Program-made: the position numbers and the translations under genes
The notes under the pieces: model-generated
The model's input: the letters and a program-made list of their open reading frames with translations, nothing else
The model's database searches: none
What the model was told of the DNA's origin: nothing
Assembly (NCBI RefSeq): GCF_900178525.1
Contig: NZ_FXDJ01000009.1
Span: 890,263-954,262, forward strand
Length of the DNA: 64,000 bases
Source: Massilibacteroides vaginae
GTDB lineage: Bacteria; Bacteroidota; Bacteroidia; Bacteroidales; Tannerellaceae
Direction of reading: 5' to 3'
Part shown: positions 52,575-60,946 of the stretch, one piece after another
How positions within the stretch are numbered: the first letter of the stretch is position 1
How the letters are laid out: each line of letters opens with the position of its first letter

Positions 52575-53065
52575 CAATCGAAGAATTAAGATACCGGCAA
52601 TCGTGGACGCTGTTTCAAAAGATTGATCACGCTGTTGGTGTTATTTCTCAATTTTATAGTCGATTGGATGGTAAGGTATTTGTCTCATTCTCCGGAGGGA
52701 AAGACAGCACAGTTTTGCTGGATATTGTAAGACGCTTTATTGATCCTGATTGTCTGGCTGTTTTCTGCAATACTGGAAATGAACATGCGGAAATTGTACG
52801 TTTTGTGAAAAATACAGGAAATGTCCAAACTATCCGTCCTAAAACTTCATTAAAGAAAATAATTGAGAAATATGGTTTTCCTCTTATCAGTAAAGAACAA
52901 GCTCTATATATCCGGCAAGCAAAGCACACCAAATCAGAAGTGCTTCGGAATATTCGATTATTCGGTAAAAAAGGAAGAAATGGAAAATATCTTACACAAG
53001 GGGCTATTTCAAAGAAATGGCAATACCTGGTAAGAATAGACAGGATGCTAAGCGTAAAGCATTAA
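52571..53065 (+). CDS. PAPS-reductase-like ATP pyrophosphatase, C-terminally truncated
   Basis: 164 residues. SFSGGKDSTVLLDIV holds the PP-loop (41-46, SGGKDS), followed by AVFCNTGNEHAEIVRFV. Related phage and element proteins continue past KWQYLV with a cysteine pair and a further domain, whereas here the frame ends RIDRMLSVKH soon after KWQYLV. I think it is truncated, perhaps by a deletion that joined a different gene. PP-loop proteins of this type occur in DNA phosphorothioation (DndC) and in phage modification systems. Function after truncation is doubtful. Confidence 0.65.
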   Translation: MTIEELRYRQSWTLFQKIDHAVGVISQFYSRLDGKVFVSFSGGKDSTVLLDIVRRFIDPDCLAVFCNTGNEHAEIVRFVKNTGNVQTIRPKTSLKKIIEKYGFPLISKEQALYIRQAKHTKSEVLRNIRLFGKKGRNGKYLTQGAISKKWQYLVRIDRMLSVKH

Positions 53066-53151
53066 CTATTCTCGAAAGAAAAAATATCACTTCCTTAATT
53101 CGGAGAGACTGGCCTGATAAAAAGAAACAGATTTTTGTTGACGAAATTTAA
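53017..53151 (+). CDS. Small protein overlapping the PAPS-reductase-like gene
   Basis: 44 residues in a different frame, from an ATG at 53017 within the last part of the previous gene to TAA at 53149-53151. It reads MAIPGKNRQDAKRKALTILE then RKNITSLIRRDWPDKKKQIF. The composition is that of a small basic helical protein. It may be the surviving tail of another gene joined here. Its start inside the other gene's frame argues for a deletion junction or true overlap. Confidence 0.4.
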   Translation: MAIPGKNRQDAKRKALTILERKNITSLIRRDWPDKKKQIFVDEI

Positions 53152-53161
53152 ATCAATGCAT

Positions 53162-53308
53162 ATGAAATATCCTTCACCTCAGAGATTCAATCCAACCCAA
53201 GAAGAATTAGAAAAAGTTGGAAATCATATCGCAAAATTTTTCTCGAACGATAAAATAATAGTAGCAGGAGATAAGAAAATACGCGGGAAAAGTAAAAAGA
53301 AAATATAA
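53162..53308 (+). CDS. Small basic protein
   Basis: 48 residues: MKYPSPQRFNPTQEELEKVG to a lysine-rich end. A second in-frame ATG lies at 53156. Small proteins like this fill the spaces between genes in such elements. It is unrecognised. Confidence 0.45.
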   Translation: MKYPSPQRFNPTQEELEKVGNHIAKFFSNDKIIVAGDKKIRGKSKKKI

Positions 53309-53327
53309 GTGAGATAAAGTATATATT

Positions 53328-54188
53328 ATGAGTGGAAACAAAGATAAACTTATCGCATTTAACTATTTCGGAGGAAAGTTTACCTGGTTAGACTATATCT
53401 ATCGCTATTTTCCTGATAACTTTAATCACCTGGTCGATACTTTTGCCGGAAGCATGGTAGTCTCCATCAACTATAGAGGTCGGTGCATCAAGACCGCAAA
53501 CGAAATCAATTCTGACATTACTAATTTCTTTGAAGTACTCAGAGATCATGAAGATGAATTGATCAGGCTATTATTACTTACACCATGTTCAGAACTGGAA
53601 TATAATAATTGCTGGGAACCTTCTCTGAACAGAATAGAACAAGCCCGGCGATTCTATGTCAGAGTAAGACAATCTTTCTTTGGACTCGGTGCACAACGGA
53701 AAAACAAAGGCTGGCACATGGCTAAATCTCATGTAAATGCATGTGGTGGCGAAACTGTTTCCCGATGGAATAATGCCATAGAAAAATTACATGATGTAGC
53801 GGAAGTGATTCGTTCAGAATTTCAGATACTGAATGGACATTATGCTGATTGTATTGATAAGACAGATACAAAGCATACTTTTTTCTACTTAGACCCGCCT
53901 TATCACCTTGAATCCAGAAAGTCTTCAAACGACTACAAATTTGAGTTCTCTGATGAACAGCATGAGGAATTATCAGATAAAGTTCATTCTATAAAAGGCC
54001 TGGCCATGATAAGCGGCTATGACTGTGATTCCATGAACTTCCTGTATAAGGATTGGAATAAGGTAAAACTTCCTGTAAAGAAAAACAACATTAGATCGGG
54101 GAATGTACAGGAAGTTATCTGGTTTAATTACGAACCTAAATTAGATGGTTTGTTTGATTTGAAAGAAATAATGAATTGTCATCATTAA
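53328..54188 (+). CDS. DNA adenine N6-methyltransferase (D12 class, Dam-like)
   Basis: 286 residues. AFNYFGGKFTWLDYI provides the FGGK SAM motif near 14-17, VDTFAGSMVVSINY the next strand, and LDPPYHLE (DPPY 189-192) the catalytic motif. It is a stand-alone methyltransferase, with no restriction endonuclease beside it. It would modify adenine in the element or the host genome to block restriction, or act in replication control. It lies 19 bases after a small gene. Confidence 0.9.
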   Translation: MSGNKDKLIAFNYFGGKFTWLDYIYRYFPDNFNHLVDTFAGSMVVSINYRGRCIKTANEINSDITNFFEVLRDHEDELIRLLLLTPCSELEYNNCWEPSLNRIEQARRFYVRVRQSFFGLGAQRKNKGWHMAKSHVNACGGETVSRWNNAIEKLHDVAEVIRSEFQILNGHYADCIDKTDTKHTFFYLDPPYHLESRKSSNDYKFEFSDEQHEELSDKVHSIKGLAMISGYDCDSMNFLYKDWNKVKLPVKKNNIRSGNVQEVIWFNYEPKLDGLFDLKEIMNCHH

Positions 54189-54199
54189 CTGATTTGAAT

Positions 54200-54430
54200 A
54201 TGGGGAATTTTGCAGAAGGCTTATACGCTATGAGCCGGAAAGGATTTATTGGACCAAGAGTGCACCTGACCCGCAGGCGAGCATGGATATTAAGAGATAT
54301 AATCAAAGAAGCTGAGTGCTATGTTCCTGACGAAGATCACCCACGCTATAATGATTATTGTGCAACCCTTGAATGGATGAGACAGGAAATAAAGAAAAGA
54401 TACTCAGAGTTTGATTTAGGTAAACTTTAA
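54200..54430 (+). CDS. Hypothetical small protein downstream of dam
   Basis: 76 residues from the ATG at 54200; the upstream in-frame codon at 54176 is a TTG. It contains RKGFIGPRVHLTRRRAWILR, a basic helix, followed by an acidic segment with ECYVPDEDHPRYNDY. No family recognised. It ends the first part of the element's operon, just before a terminator. Confidence 0.5.
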   Translation: MGNFAEGLYAMSRKGFIGPRVHLTRRRAWILRDIIKEAECYVPDEDHPRYNDYCATLEWMRQEIKKRYSEFDLGKL

Positions 54431-54451
54431 TAAATATTATTATTCATTTTG

Positions 54452-54486
54452 AAGAGCCATTTCGATGCTGCCGGAGTGGCTTTTTT
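54452..54486 (+). terminator. Intrinsic terminator before the cytosine methyltransferase gene
   Basis: AGCCA (54455-54459) pairs with TGGCT (54477-54481), with outer A/T pairs, followed by a T-run. The Dcm-like gene starts 12 bases later, so it must have its own promoter or be read through. Confidence 0.65.
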
Positions 54487-54498
54487 ATTTTTAAAACA

Positions 54499-56772
54499 AT
54501 GACGAATAACAAAATTACTCCCACAGCCTTAGGCGTTCTCAATATGATACTTTCGATAGAGGAAATACTGAAATCAAATGTTGATTTGTATTATATCGAC
54601 CTGTTCTGTGGAGCAGGAGGAACCAGTACAGGAGTAGAGCTTGCGACTGTAAATGGTAAAAGAGTAGCGAAAGTAATCGTTTGCGTCAACCATGATATTA
54701 ACGCTATTGCAAGCCATTTTGCAAACCATCCTCATGCACTCCATTTCACAGAAGACATGAGGACGCTTGATCTCTACCCTGTATTAAGTATCATCAAGAA
54801 AATACGCTTTAGAAACCCAAATGCTAAAATAGCATTGTGGGCTTCTTTGGAGTGTACTAGTTTCAGTAAAGCAAAAGGTGGCTTGTCACGCAACCCGGAT
54901 AGCAGGACGTTAGCTGAGCATCTTTATAGATATATCAAAGCTATTGATCCGGATCTGATTCAGATCGAAAACGTAGAAGAGTTTCTGGACTATGGTCCTG
55001 TGGAAATTGTCATTGATAAAACGAGAGATGGCCACGAGTTTTGTCCGCTTGATAAAACCAAAAGAAAAGAAACAGAAGATGAAAAGGCTGTCCGCAAAGC
55101 AAAAAAGAGGAAGAAATTTCAAAGGTATATCTATGGACCGACTTACAGGCCTATTAAAGAGTTGAAAGGAACCTATTACAAGGAATGGAAGGAAAGGATC
55201 AAATCCTATGGATATGAATACGACCACAAAATAATGAATGCTGCCGATTTCGGAGCATACACAAGCCGTAAACGCCTGTTTATTCAGTACGCCAAACCGG
55301 GAATGCCCATTGTATGGCCACAACGCACACACTGCAAATCCGGCTCTAAAGATTTATTCGACAGCCGTCTAAAATGGAAACCGGTTAAAGACTGTTTGGA
55401 TTTTTCCGATGAAGGAGAAAGCATATTTGGAAGGAAAAAAGACCTGGAAGAAGCATCTCTGGATAGAGTAAAGTCAGGGCTTATCAAGTTTGTTGCCGGA
55501 GGAAAAGACAAGTGGTTGATGAAATACAATTCCGTCAATAAGAAAACTCGAAAACATAACCCTCCATCTGTAGATGATCCGTGCCCTGTTATCGGATGTC
55601 AGGACAGATTGGGAATTGTTCAGACTAAGTTCTTTCAGCAAAGAAATACAGGAAACCCAGACAGCAAAGTGTTTGGAATTGACCAGCCAGCAAGAACCGT
55701 GACATCTACTGGTGGTAATATGGAACTCGTACAAACAACGTTTCTGTCAAAACAGTTCTCCGGGCATCCGGATAGTAAAAATATCAGTATCGAAGGTCCG
55801 GCGCATACCATAACCGGAATAGATCATCACGCAAAGGTTACAACGAACTTTATTTCCAAGTACTATTCCGGAAAACCTGATCACAAGAATTACGGAGTAG
55901 ATGAACCGGCACATACTTTGTGCACAAAGGATGGCCAGGCATTGATCTCTGCAAAAAGTTTCCTTTCGGTGTATTATGGAAATGGCTTTAACACAGCGGT
56001 TGACAATCCAGCTCCAACTGTACGTACTAAAGATGGTTTAGCTTTAACTTCTCCTAAGTTTCTGATGAATAATTACTCCGGAGGTGGTCAACATGCTGAT
56101 ATAAATAAGCCTTGTCCGGCTGTAACAACTACTCCAAAGCAGAATTTGGTACAATGCAACTTTATTGATCAGCAATTTGGACAATCGAAACCGGCATCTG
56201 TAAACAGTCCGCTTGGAGCATTGACGCAGAATCCGAAATATGCAGTTTATCAATGCAAGAAATGGCTGATGAACACCAGCTTCGGAAATGTAGGTAATTC
56301 GCTCGATGAACCGGCACCGGTCGTTACTGCTAATCGGAAATGGCATTACTTAATGGATGCTCAATATTCACGAATAGGCAGAGATGTGGATCAACCATGC
56401 TTCACCCTGATAGCAAGGATGGATAAAACACCGCCTTACCTGATTGAAGCATCATCTGAAGCCAGAGATATCCCTTCTTTTATCAAAATCGTAGGCGACA
56501 CAATCATTTACGAAATATACAATACCGACAGTCCGAAAACGAAGGAAATAAAAGAGTTCATGGCCCTATATGGGATCATTGATATCAAAATGCGCATGCT
56601 TCGTATCCCGGAACTGAAAATGATCATGGGATTCCCCAAAAACTATGTTCTGAAAGGCACACAGACTGATCAGAAAAAGTTTATCGGTAATGCCGTTGAA
56701 GTAAACCAGGCTAGAGCAATGTGTCAGGCAACAGCCATGAAATTAATCGAATTTAAATTGATAGCAGCATGA
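54499..56772 (+). CDS. DNA C5-cytosine methyltransferase with about nine internal repeats
   Basis: 757 residues. Motif I DLFCGAGGTSTG (34-45), motif IV ending ECTSFSKAKGG (Cys119 catalytic), motif VI IENVEEFL (156-163) and motif VIII ADFGAYTSRKRLF are present, and the final motif FIGNAVEVNQA (728-738) closes the fold. Between VIII and the final motif lies a run of about nine related segments (339-650, see repeat entry). The length is far above a normal Dcm (about 400). The stop overlaps the start of the DUF4406 gene. Probable role: methylating element DNA against restriction. The specificity is not known. Confidence 0.88.
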   Translation: MTNNKITPTALGVLNMILSIEEILKSNVDLYYIDLFCGAGGTSTGVELATVNGKRVAKVIVCVNHDINAIASHFANHPHALHFTEDMRTLDLYPVLSIIKKIRFRNPNAKIALWASLECTSFSKAKGGLSRNPDSRTLAEHLYRYIKAIDPDLIQIENVEEFLDYGPVEIVIDKTRDGHEFCPLDKTKRKETEDEKAVRKAKKRKKFQRYIYGPTYRPIKELKGTYYKEWKERIKSYGYEYDHKIMNAADFGAYTSRKRLFIQYAKPGMPIVWPQRTHCKSGSKDLFDSRLKWKPVKDCLDFSDEGESIFGRKKDLEEASLDRVKSGLIKFVAGGKDKWLMKYNSVNKKTRKHNPPSVDDPCPVIGCQDRLGIVQTKFFQQRNTGNPDSKVFGIDQPARTVTSTGGNMELVQTTFLSKQFSGHPDSKNISIEGPAHTITGIDHHAKVTTNFISKYYSGKPDHKNYGVDEPAHTLCTKDGQALISAKSFLSVYYGNGFNTAVDNPAPTVRTKDGLALTSPKFLMNNYSGGGQHADINKPCPAVTTTPKQNLVQCNFIDQQFGQSKPASVNSPLGALTQNPKYAVYQCKKWLMNTSFGNVGNSLDEPAPVVTANRKWHYLMDAQYSRIGRDVDQPCFTLIARMDKTPPYLIEASSEARDIPSFIKIVGDTIIYEIYNTDSPKTKEIKEFMALYGIIDIKMRMLRIPELKMIMGFPKNYVLKGTQTDQKKFIGNAVEVNQARAMCQATAMKLIEFKLIAA
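55513..56448 (+). repeat. About nine tandem protein repeats inside the cytosine methyltransferase
   Basis: Residues 339-650 divide into segments of 31-39 residues, each with a pattern F(L/I)xxxYSG...(V/I)DxPAxT(V/L)xTxDGxxL(V/I). Clear examples are FISKYYSGKPDHKNYGVDEP (451-470), FLSVYYGNGFNTAVDNPAPT (488-507) and FLMNNYSGGGQHADINKPCP (521-540). Copies are diverged at both protein and DNA level, so this is an old expansion in the target-recognition region. Confidence 0.8.
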
Positions 56773-57122
56773 AAATATACATATCCGGACAAATAACAGG
56801 ATTGCCCTATGAAGAGGCTGAAAAAGCGTTTAATGAATCCGAAACAAGACTTAAAAAGTTTGGATTTGAAGTTGTTAATCCTCTAAAAAAAGAGATTCCC
56901 AATACCGCATCCTGGACAGAGCATATGAGAATGGACATCAAGCTACTTATGGACTGCGACACGATTTATATGCTAAGAAACTTCAGACAGTCCAATGGCG
57001 CTATGATTGAGTATGAGCTGGCAAAAAAACTGGGATACACCGTAATAAGGCAGATGTCACCATCAACCGACACGGTTGACGATATAAGGGATACTGAGCC
57101 TTTCTCAACAGGGATAGAATAA
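56769..57122 (+). CDS. DUF4406 protein (nucleoside deoxyribosyltransferase-like)
   Basis: 117 residues. MKIYISGQITGLPYEEAEKA is the DUF4406 opening, with MRMDIKLLMDCDTIYML and NGAMIEYELAKKLG as the later blocks of this small Rossmann-like fold. DUF4406 proteins are frequent in phages and mobile elements and are related to nucleoside 2-deoxyribosyltransferases. It overlaps the end of the methyltransferase gene (ATGA), suggesting linked use in nucleotide or DNA modification. Confidence 0.8.
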   Translation: MKIYISGQITGLPYEEAEKAFNESETRLKKFGFEVVNPLKKEIPNTASWTEHMRMDIKLLMDCDTIYMLRNFRQSNGAMIEYELAKKLGYTVIRQMSPSTDTVDDIRDTEPFSTGIE

Positions 57123-57147
57123 AAAAAACAAAAAAAACGATATTAAA

Positions 57148-57612
57148 ATGGCAACAATTAATGAAATTGATATCAGAAAACCAGTTACAATACGGGGAAC
57201 ACGATGGGCAACACGAGAAGAAGATATTGAATCTTTTGGTTTAACAACAAAAGAAGATATAGAGGCTATGTCTCAATATTTGGGAACAGGACATATTCTA
57301 ACCGGGGTTGAATTAAAATTAGATATACCTGAAAGTGCTTTATTCGTTCAACTAATAAGAGAAAACCCTGAGTTGGCGGAAATGATTGAAGATACAGGAA
57401 ATCTTCAATGTATTGCCGAAGATATGGACGGTCTCGAACTTCTACATGCAGACGTTGAAATAAATTTATTTATTAGTGTTTTAAAAAGATATTCTCATCC
57501 GTTATTGAAAAAGATTCATGATATCGTAAACGTATGGGATCGGGAAAATAAACTCATAACATTTGAAACATATAGGATTCGTAAACCAAAGCAAAAAAAG
57601 AACAAAGAATAA
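57148..57612 (+). CDS. Hypothetical protein
   Basis: 154 residues. The N-terminus IRKPVTIRGTRWATREEDIE is followed by an acidic middle (PELAEMIEDTGNLQCIAED) and a lysine-rich tail (KPKQKKNKE). No family is recognised. It belongs to the same-strand series of the element. Confidence 0.55.
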   Translation: MATINEIDIRKPVTIRGTRWATREEDIESFGLTTKEDIEAMSQYLGTGHILTGVELKLDIPESALFVQLIRENPELAEMIEDTGNLQCIAEDMDGLELLHADVEINLFISVLKRYSHPLLKKIHDIVNVWDRENKLITFETYRIRKPKQKKNKE

Positions 57613-57648
57613 ACTAAATAGTATTCATAATAATAAAACAATAATTCA

Positions 57649-57867
57649 ATGAAGAATCCCTGCAAAATTGTAAAAGACTGTATTGAAAATGAAGAACCTG
57701 TATTTGTCCTTCGTGGGAAGGACATATTTGCTATAAAGGCTATTCAGGCGTACTACGAATCCGTAAAAAACGGTGGAGCAGCTGCTGATTTCGTTAATGA
57801 AATTAATGAGATATGTAAAGATTTTGAAGCTTTTGCCAATGAATCTAATGTGAAAATCCCGGACTGA
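57649..57867 (+). CDS. Hypothetical small protein
   Basis: 72 residues, with EPVFVLRGKDIFAIKAIQAY and a helical, acidic C-terminus. It resembles small phage-like accessory proteins, without a family I can name. It lies 36 bases after the preceding gene. Confidence 0.5.
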   Translation: MKNPCKIVKDCIENEEPVFVLRGKDIFAIKAIQAYYESVKNGGAAADFVNEINEICKDFEAFANESNVKIPD

Positions 57868-57879
57868 AATAGTACTACT

Positions 57880-58158
57880 ATGAATATTGATGAAAAATTA
57901 AATGTTATCCTATATGAGTTAGCTGTAATTAAAAAAGAAATAACTCAAAAGAAAGATAACAAATCAGAGAGAGAAGAAGAATTTGTTGACACTCAGCAAA
58001 TATGTGAAAAACTAAAGCTGACAAAAGACGCAGTCAGAAAATACAGATTTAAAAAAGTTATTCCATTTTATAAAATCCGCGGAAAAGTATTGTTTAAAAT
58101 GTCCGAAGTTATTAATAGTCTTAGTTATTATCACAATGGAAGCAACAGAAGCCAATAA
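57880..58158 (+). CDS. Small helix-turn-helix protein (excisionase-like)
   Basis: 92 residues. An N-terminal coiled stretch is followed by a winged HTH (VDTQQICEKLKLTKDAVRKY) and an IRGKVLFKMSEVINSL wing, the pattern of excisionase/MerR-type DNA-binding domains in Bacteroides elements. It overlaps the primase gene by 23 bases. Confidence 0.65.
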   Translation: MNIDEKLNVILYELAVIKKEITQKKDNKSEREEEFVDTQQICEKLKLTKDAVRKYRFKKVIPFYKIRGKVLFKMSEVINSLSYYHNGSNRSQ

Positions 58159-59104
58159 TATACCACTAGAGTATATCCTATCGGAATATAACAGATATCC
58201 GGTAAAGTCATATAATCTATATGATATGTATTGTTCACCTTTCCGGAATGAGAAAAACGCCAGCTTTAAGGTGGACAAGGTTCATAACAGATGGAATGAC
58301 TTCGGATCAGGTGAATACGGCTCAGCTGTCGATCTGGTGATGAAACTTGAAAACTGTTCCTTTTTAGAAGCAATGGGCATCTTTGAAACAAAGAAGTTCA
58401 ACCAGGGACTGACTTTCGAAGACCTTGAGCGCAGACAAAGTGAATTTGAAAAACCGCATTCTGAACTCTCTATCCTTAAAATTGCACCTCTGAACAATAA
58501 GATTCTTCTTAACTATATCAAGTCAAGAGGTATTGATGAAGATATTGCCCAGAGGCTCTGTAAAGAAATGTATTATAAAATCGGGGAGAATGGAAGGAAC
58601 TGTTTTGCTATTGCCTTTGAAAATAATTCCGGAGGTGTAGAATTCAGAAACCCAATGTTCAAAGGATGTGCTAAACACAAGGATTTAACAGTGTATGAAA
58701 ATGGGAACAGTAAGTGTGCTGTATTCGAAGGATTCATAGATATGCTTACCTATTTTCAGATAACAAAAAATGATCCTCAAAAACAAGCCGTTGATGTTGT
58801 TGTATTAAATTCCACAACGATGCTGGATCGTTCCCTTGAATTTCTGAAAAAACATGCTTCAGTACATGCTTTCCTGGATAACGATCAGGCAGGTAGAAGC
58901 GCTTTAAACCGATTGATCAGCGCAGGAATAAATGTAGTGAATGAAGCAGCATATATCTATCCGAAGCATAAAGACTTCAATGAGTTCTGGATGGAACAGA
59001 TCAAACTCAATCAATCCCCAGATAAAAAAAAAGAAATGAGGGAGAATCCTGTTAAGAGGGATCATAATAACAACCATTATAAAAGTAAATCAATCAAATT
59101 TTAA
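58136..59104 (+). CDS. Toprim-domain DNA primase-like protein
   Basis: 322 residues. MYCSPFRNEKNASFKV (31-46) resembles the CHC2 zinc-finger opening of primases, but only one cysteine remains. The toprim fold follows: Glu198 in VFEGFIDML, and Asp248/Asp250 in HAFLDNDQAGRSA. It likely primes replication or conjugal transfer of the element. Loss of the zinc ligands also occurs in related element primases. Confidence 0.82.
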   Translation: MEATEANNIPLEYILSEYNRYPVKSYNLYDMYCSPFRNEKNASFKVDKVHNRWNDFGSGEYGSAVDLVMKLENCSFLEAMGIFETKKFNQGLTFEDLERRQSEFEKPHSELSILKIAPLNNKILLNYIKSRGIDEDIAQRLCKEMYYKIGENGRNCFAIAFENNSGGVEFRNPMFKGCAKHKDLTVYENGNSKCAVFEGFIDMLTYFQITKNDPQKQAVDVVVLNSTTMLDRSLEFLKKHASVHAFLDNDQAGRSALNRLISAGINVVNEAAYIYPKHKDFNEFWMEQIKLNQSPDKKKEMRENPVKRDHNNNHYKSKSIKF

Positions 59105-59114
59105 ATTATTTGTT

Positions 59115-60677
59115 ATGAAGAATGCAGAAGAGAGAATTAAACTCGTAGTTTACAAAGAGCATACATTAGGATACATTGATCCTAAATTACCCAACAATGT
59201 AAATATACTTCACACATCACCCTTGAAAGGATCACCTCGTATCACCAGCGATGATAGTTTTTGTATCAACAATGAGAATGAAGTCAGATTGGCCGGCAAG
59301 AAAGATTTCGATGATTTCCGGGTATCTTTTAATGGGTATGATAATAAAGATTTATACGTTTTTTTATCAGAAGAAAATATAGATATAATATTTTTATCTG
59401 CAATAAGTAAGGCTGGTTCTGAGGGAATAAATGCCTGTTTTTATATGGATCGTGTCGCATTAGATTCAATTTTAATCCGTTATGATTTAGAGGGGATAGA
59501 AAACAAAATGGGAGAACTAGCAACGATTTGCAGGAGTGGATCCGATGATGAAATTTATAAGGCTAATAAGGAATATGAAATTCTGGAAGACAAATTAAAA
59601 ATAAAAGCTGCCAATGCATTAGAGCAATTAAATATAAAAACATCATTTAAAGATCTACAACATTTATCAGGTACTACAAATGAAAATGAAATTATTGGCA
59701 AAATATCCTATTATGGATTTGATGGTAACGTTAGTGAAGTAATGGAATATACAGATAAGGAAAGCTATTTAAATGCAATTCGTAAGGAAATGAGGGAGAA
59801 TCCTGATGGCCTTAAACACCAAACATTAACGAGTGATCCGGAACTTCGGAAAGTGGTTGATGATATTATGTATGGTGCATACGGAGTGGATAACCCACAT
59901 ACCTTAGATTGGTATTCTCCGTCTAAAGATGTTTTCCTTATTTACGAGGATAAGTCTGAAGGAATCTCTCTTGAAATAGAGTTGACACAACAACAACAAT
60001 CAGAATTAAAAGAAATAGAAACAAAACTTGAAGATCTGAAGAAAAGCGGAGTAGAGCATCTCTCTTTATTTTCTTTCGATTATACTGTTAATCTTTATAC
60101 TGATGCCTCTTTTGAAAAAGAAACAGAACTTCGGGAGTTTCCTGAGGTTTCAAATGGAGTAATGCGTAAAGAAATTGAAGCAAAGATTGATAACGACCAG
60201 ACAAATTGCTTGAATACAACTGAGTATGGTACGATGTACACAACCGAGGCTATTAATTCTGTAATAAAAAGAATTCAAGACAAAAGTATTTTTGTAGATA
60301 AGGAGGTCTCTACTAAACCTGTATTAACTACTGATGAGATTCCAAACTTAAATAAAGGACTGAATCATTTACTTGAATCAGTGAAAAATGAAGTTCTAAA
60401 CTCTCATAGAATATCCGATATCCATATTTACTCTCTCAAAACAGGGAGTATAGCTATTAATTGCAAAATAGATGGGGTTCCGCAACACGCTGTAAAGATG
60501 TCGCGAGAAGATGTAAACAGCTTTGGTGAGAAAACCGACCGGTACAGCCTGGTGAGTAAATATTTTAGTGATACACTGAAAAAGGATCCTTCACAAGTCC
60601 AAAAGGAAGGAGTGAGAAATATAAAGAAATTTACCTCTCCGAAAATTAATAACAATAAACCTAAACACAAAATGTAA
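59115..60677 (+). CDS. Large hypothetical element protein
   Basis: 520 residues, beginning 10 bases after the primase. The N-terminal part (VVYKEHTLGYIDPKLPNNVN) is of a type seen near primases of Bacteroides elements. The rest is acidic and helical with a central coiled stretch (QQQQSELKEIETKLEDLKKS). The C-terminal region contains ISDIHIYSLKTGSIAINCKI. No enzyme motif is visible. Its stop overlaps the next small gene (TAATG). Confidence 0.55.
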   Translation: MKNAEERIKLVVYKEHTLGYIDPKLPNNVNILHTSPLKGSPRITSDDSFCINNENEVRLAGKKDFDDFRVSFNGYDNKDLYVFLSEENIDIIFLSAISKAGSEGINACFYMDRVALDSILIRYDLEGIENKMGELATICRSGSDDEIYKANKEYEILEDKLKIKAANALEQLNIKTSFKDLQHLSGTTNENEIIGKISYYGFDGNVSEVMEYTDKESYLNAIRKEMRENPDGLKHQTLTSDPELRKVVDDIMYGAYGVDNPHTLDWYSPSKDVFLIYEDKSEGISLEIELTQQQQSELKEIETKLEDLKKSGVEHLSLFSFDYTVNLYTDASFEKETELREFPEVSNGVMRKEIEAKIDNDQTNCLNTTEYGTMYTTEAINSVIKRIQDKSIFVDKEVSTKPVLTTDEIPNLNKGLNHLLESVKNEVLNSHRISDIHIYSLKTGSIAINCKIDGVPQHAVKMSREDVNSFGEKTDRYSLVSKYFSDTLKKDPSQVQKEGVRNIKKFTSPKINNNKPKHKM

Positions 60678-60787
60678 TGATATGGATAAATACATTTCTT
60701 ATAGTTGAAGCGAGCTTGGCAGTGGTTGGGTTCGCTTCTTTGTTTTTCTTTCTATGGAGAGAAGAGAAGCGTAAAGAACAATGTTGA
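60677..60787 (+). CDS. Small single-pass membrane protein, coupled to the upstream gene
   Basis: 36 residues, starting in a TAATG junction with the previous stop. MIWINTFLIVEASLAVVGFA then SLFFFLWREEKRKEQC: one membrane helix (about 4-27) and a basic C-terminal tail, so Nout-Cin is predicted by the positive-inside rule. The tight overlap argues that it is real. The role is unknown. The stretch 60788-60946 that follows contains no supported gene. Confidence 0.5.
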   Translation: MIWINTFLIVEASLAVVGFASLFFFLWREEKRKEQC

Positions 60788-60946
60788 ATAAAAAATGGCT
60801 GTCATCACGACAACCAGTCTTCAATTACTAACCTTAAATCTAATACCATGAAAAACATATTACAAATGTAATAGATCGGATTGGTTTACAATGATTTTCA
60901 GGATAGATAATATTTATAAGGTTTTAAAACTAATTTATAACGAATC

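Noticed and set aside
53328-56772. Restriction-modification system
   Set aside because: Both enzymes are methyltransferases and no endonuclease motif is visible in 49.9-64 kb.
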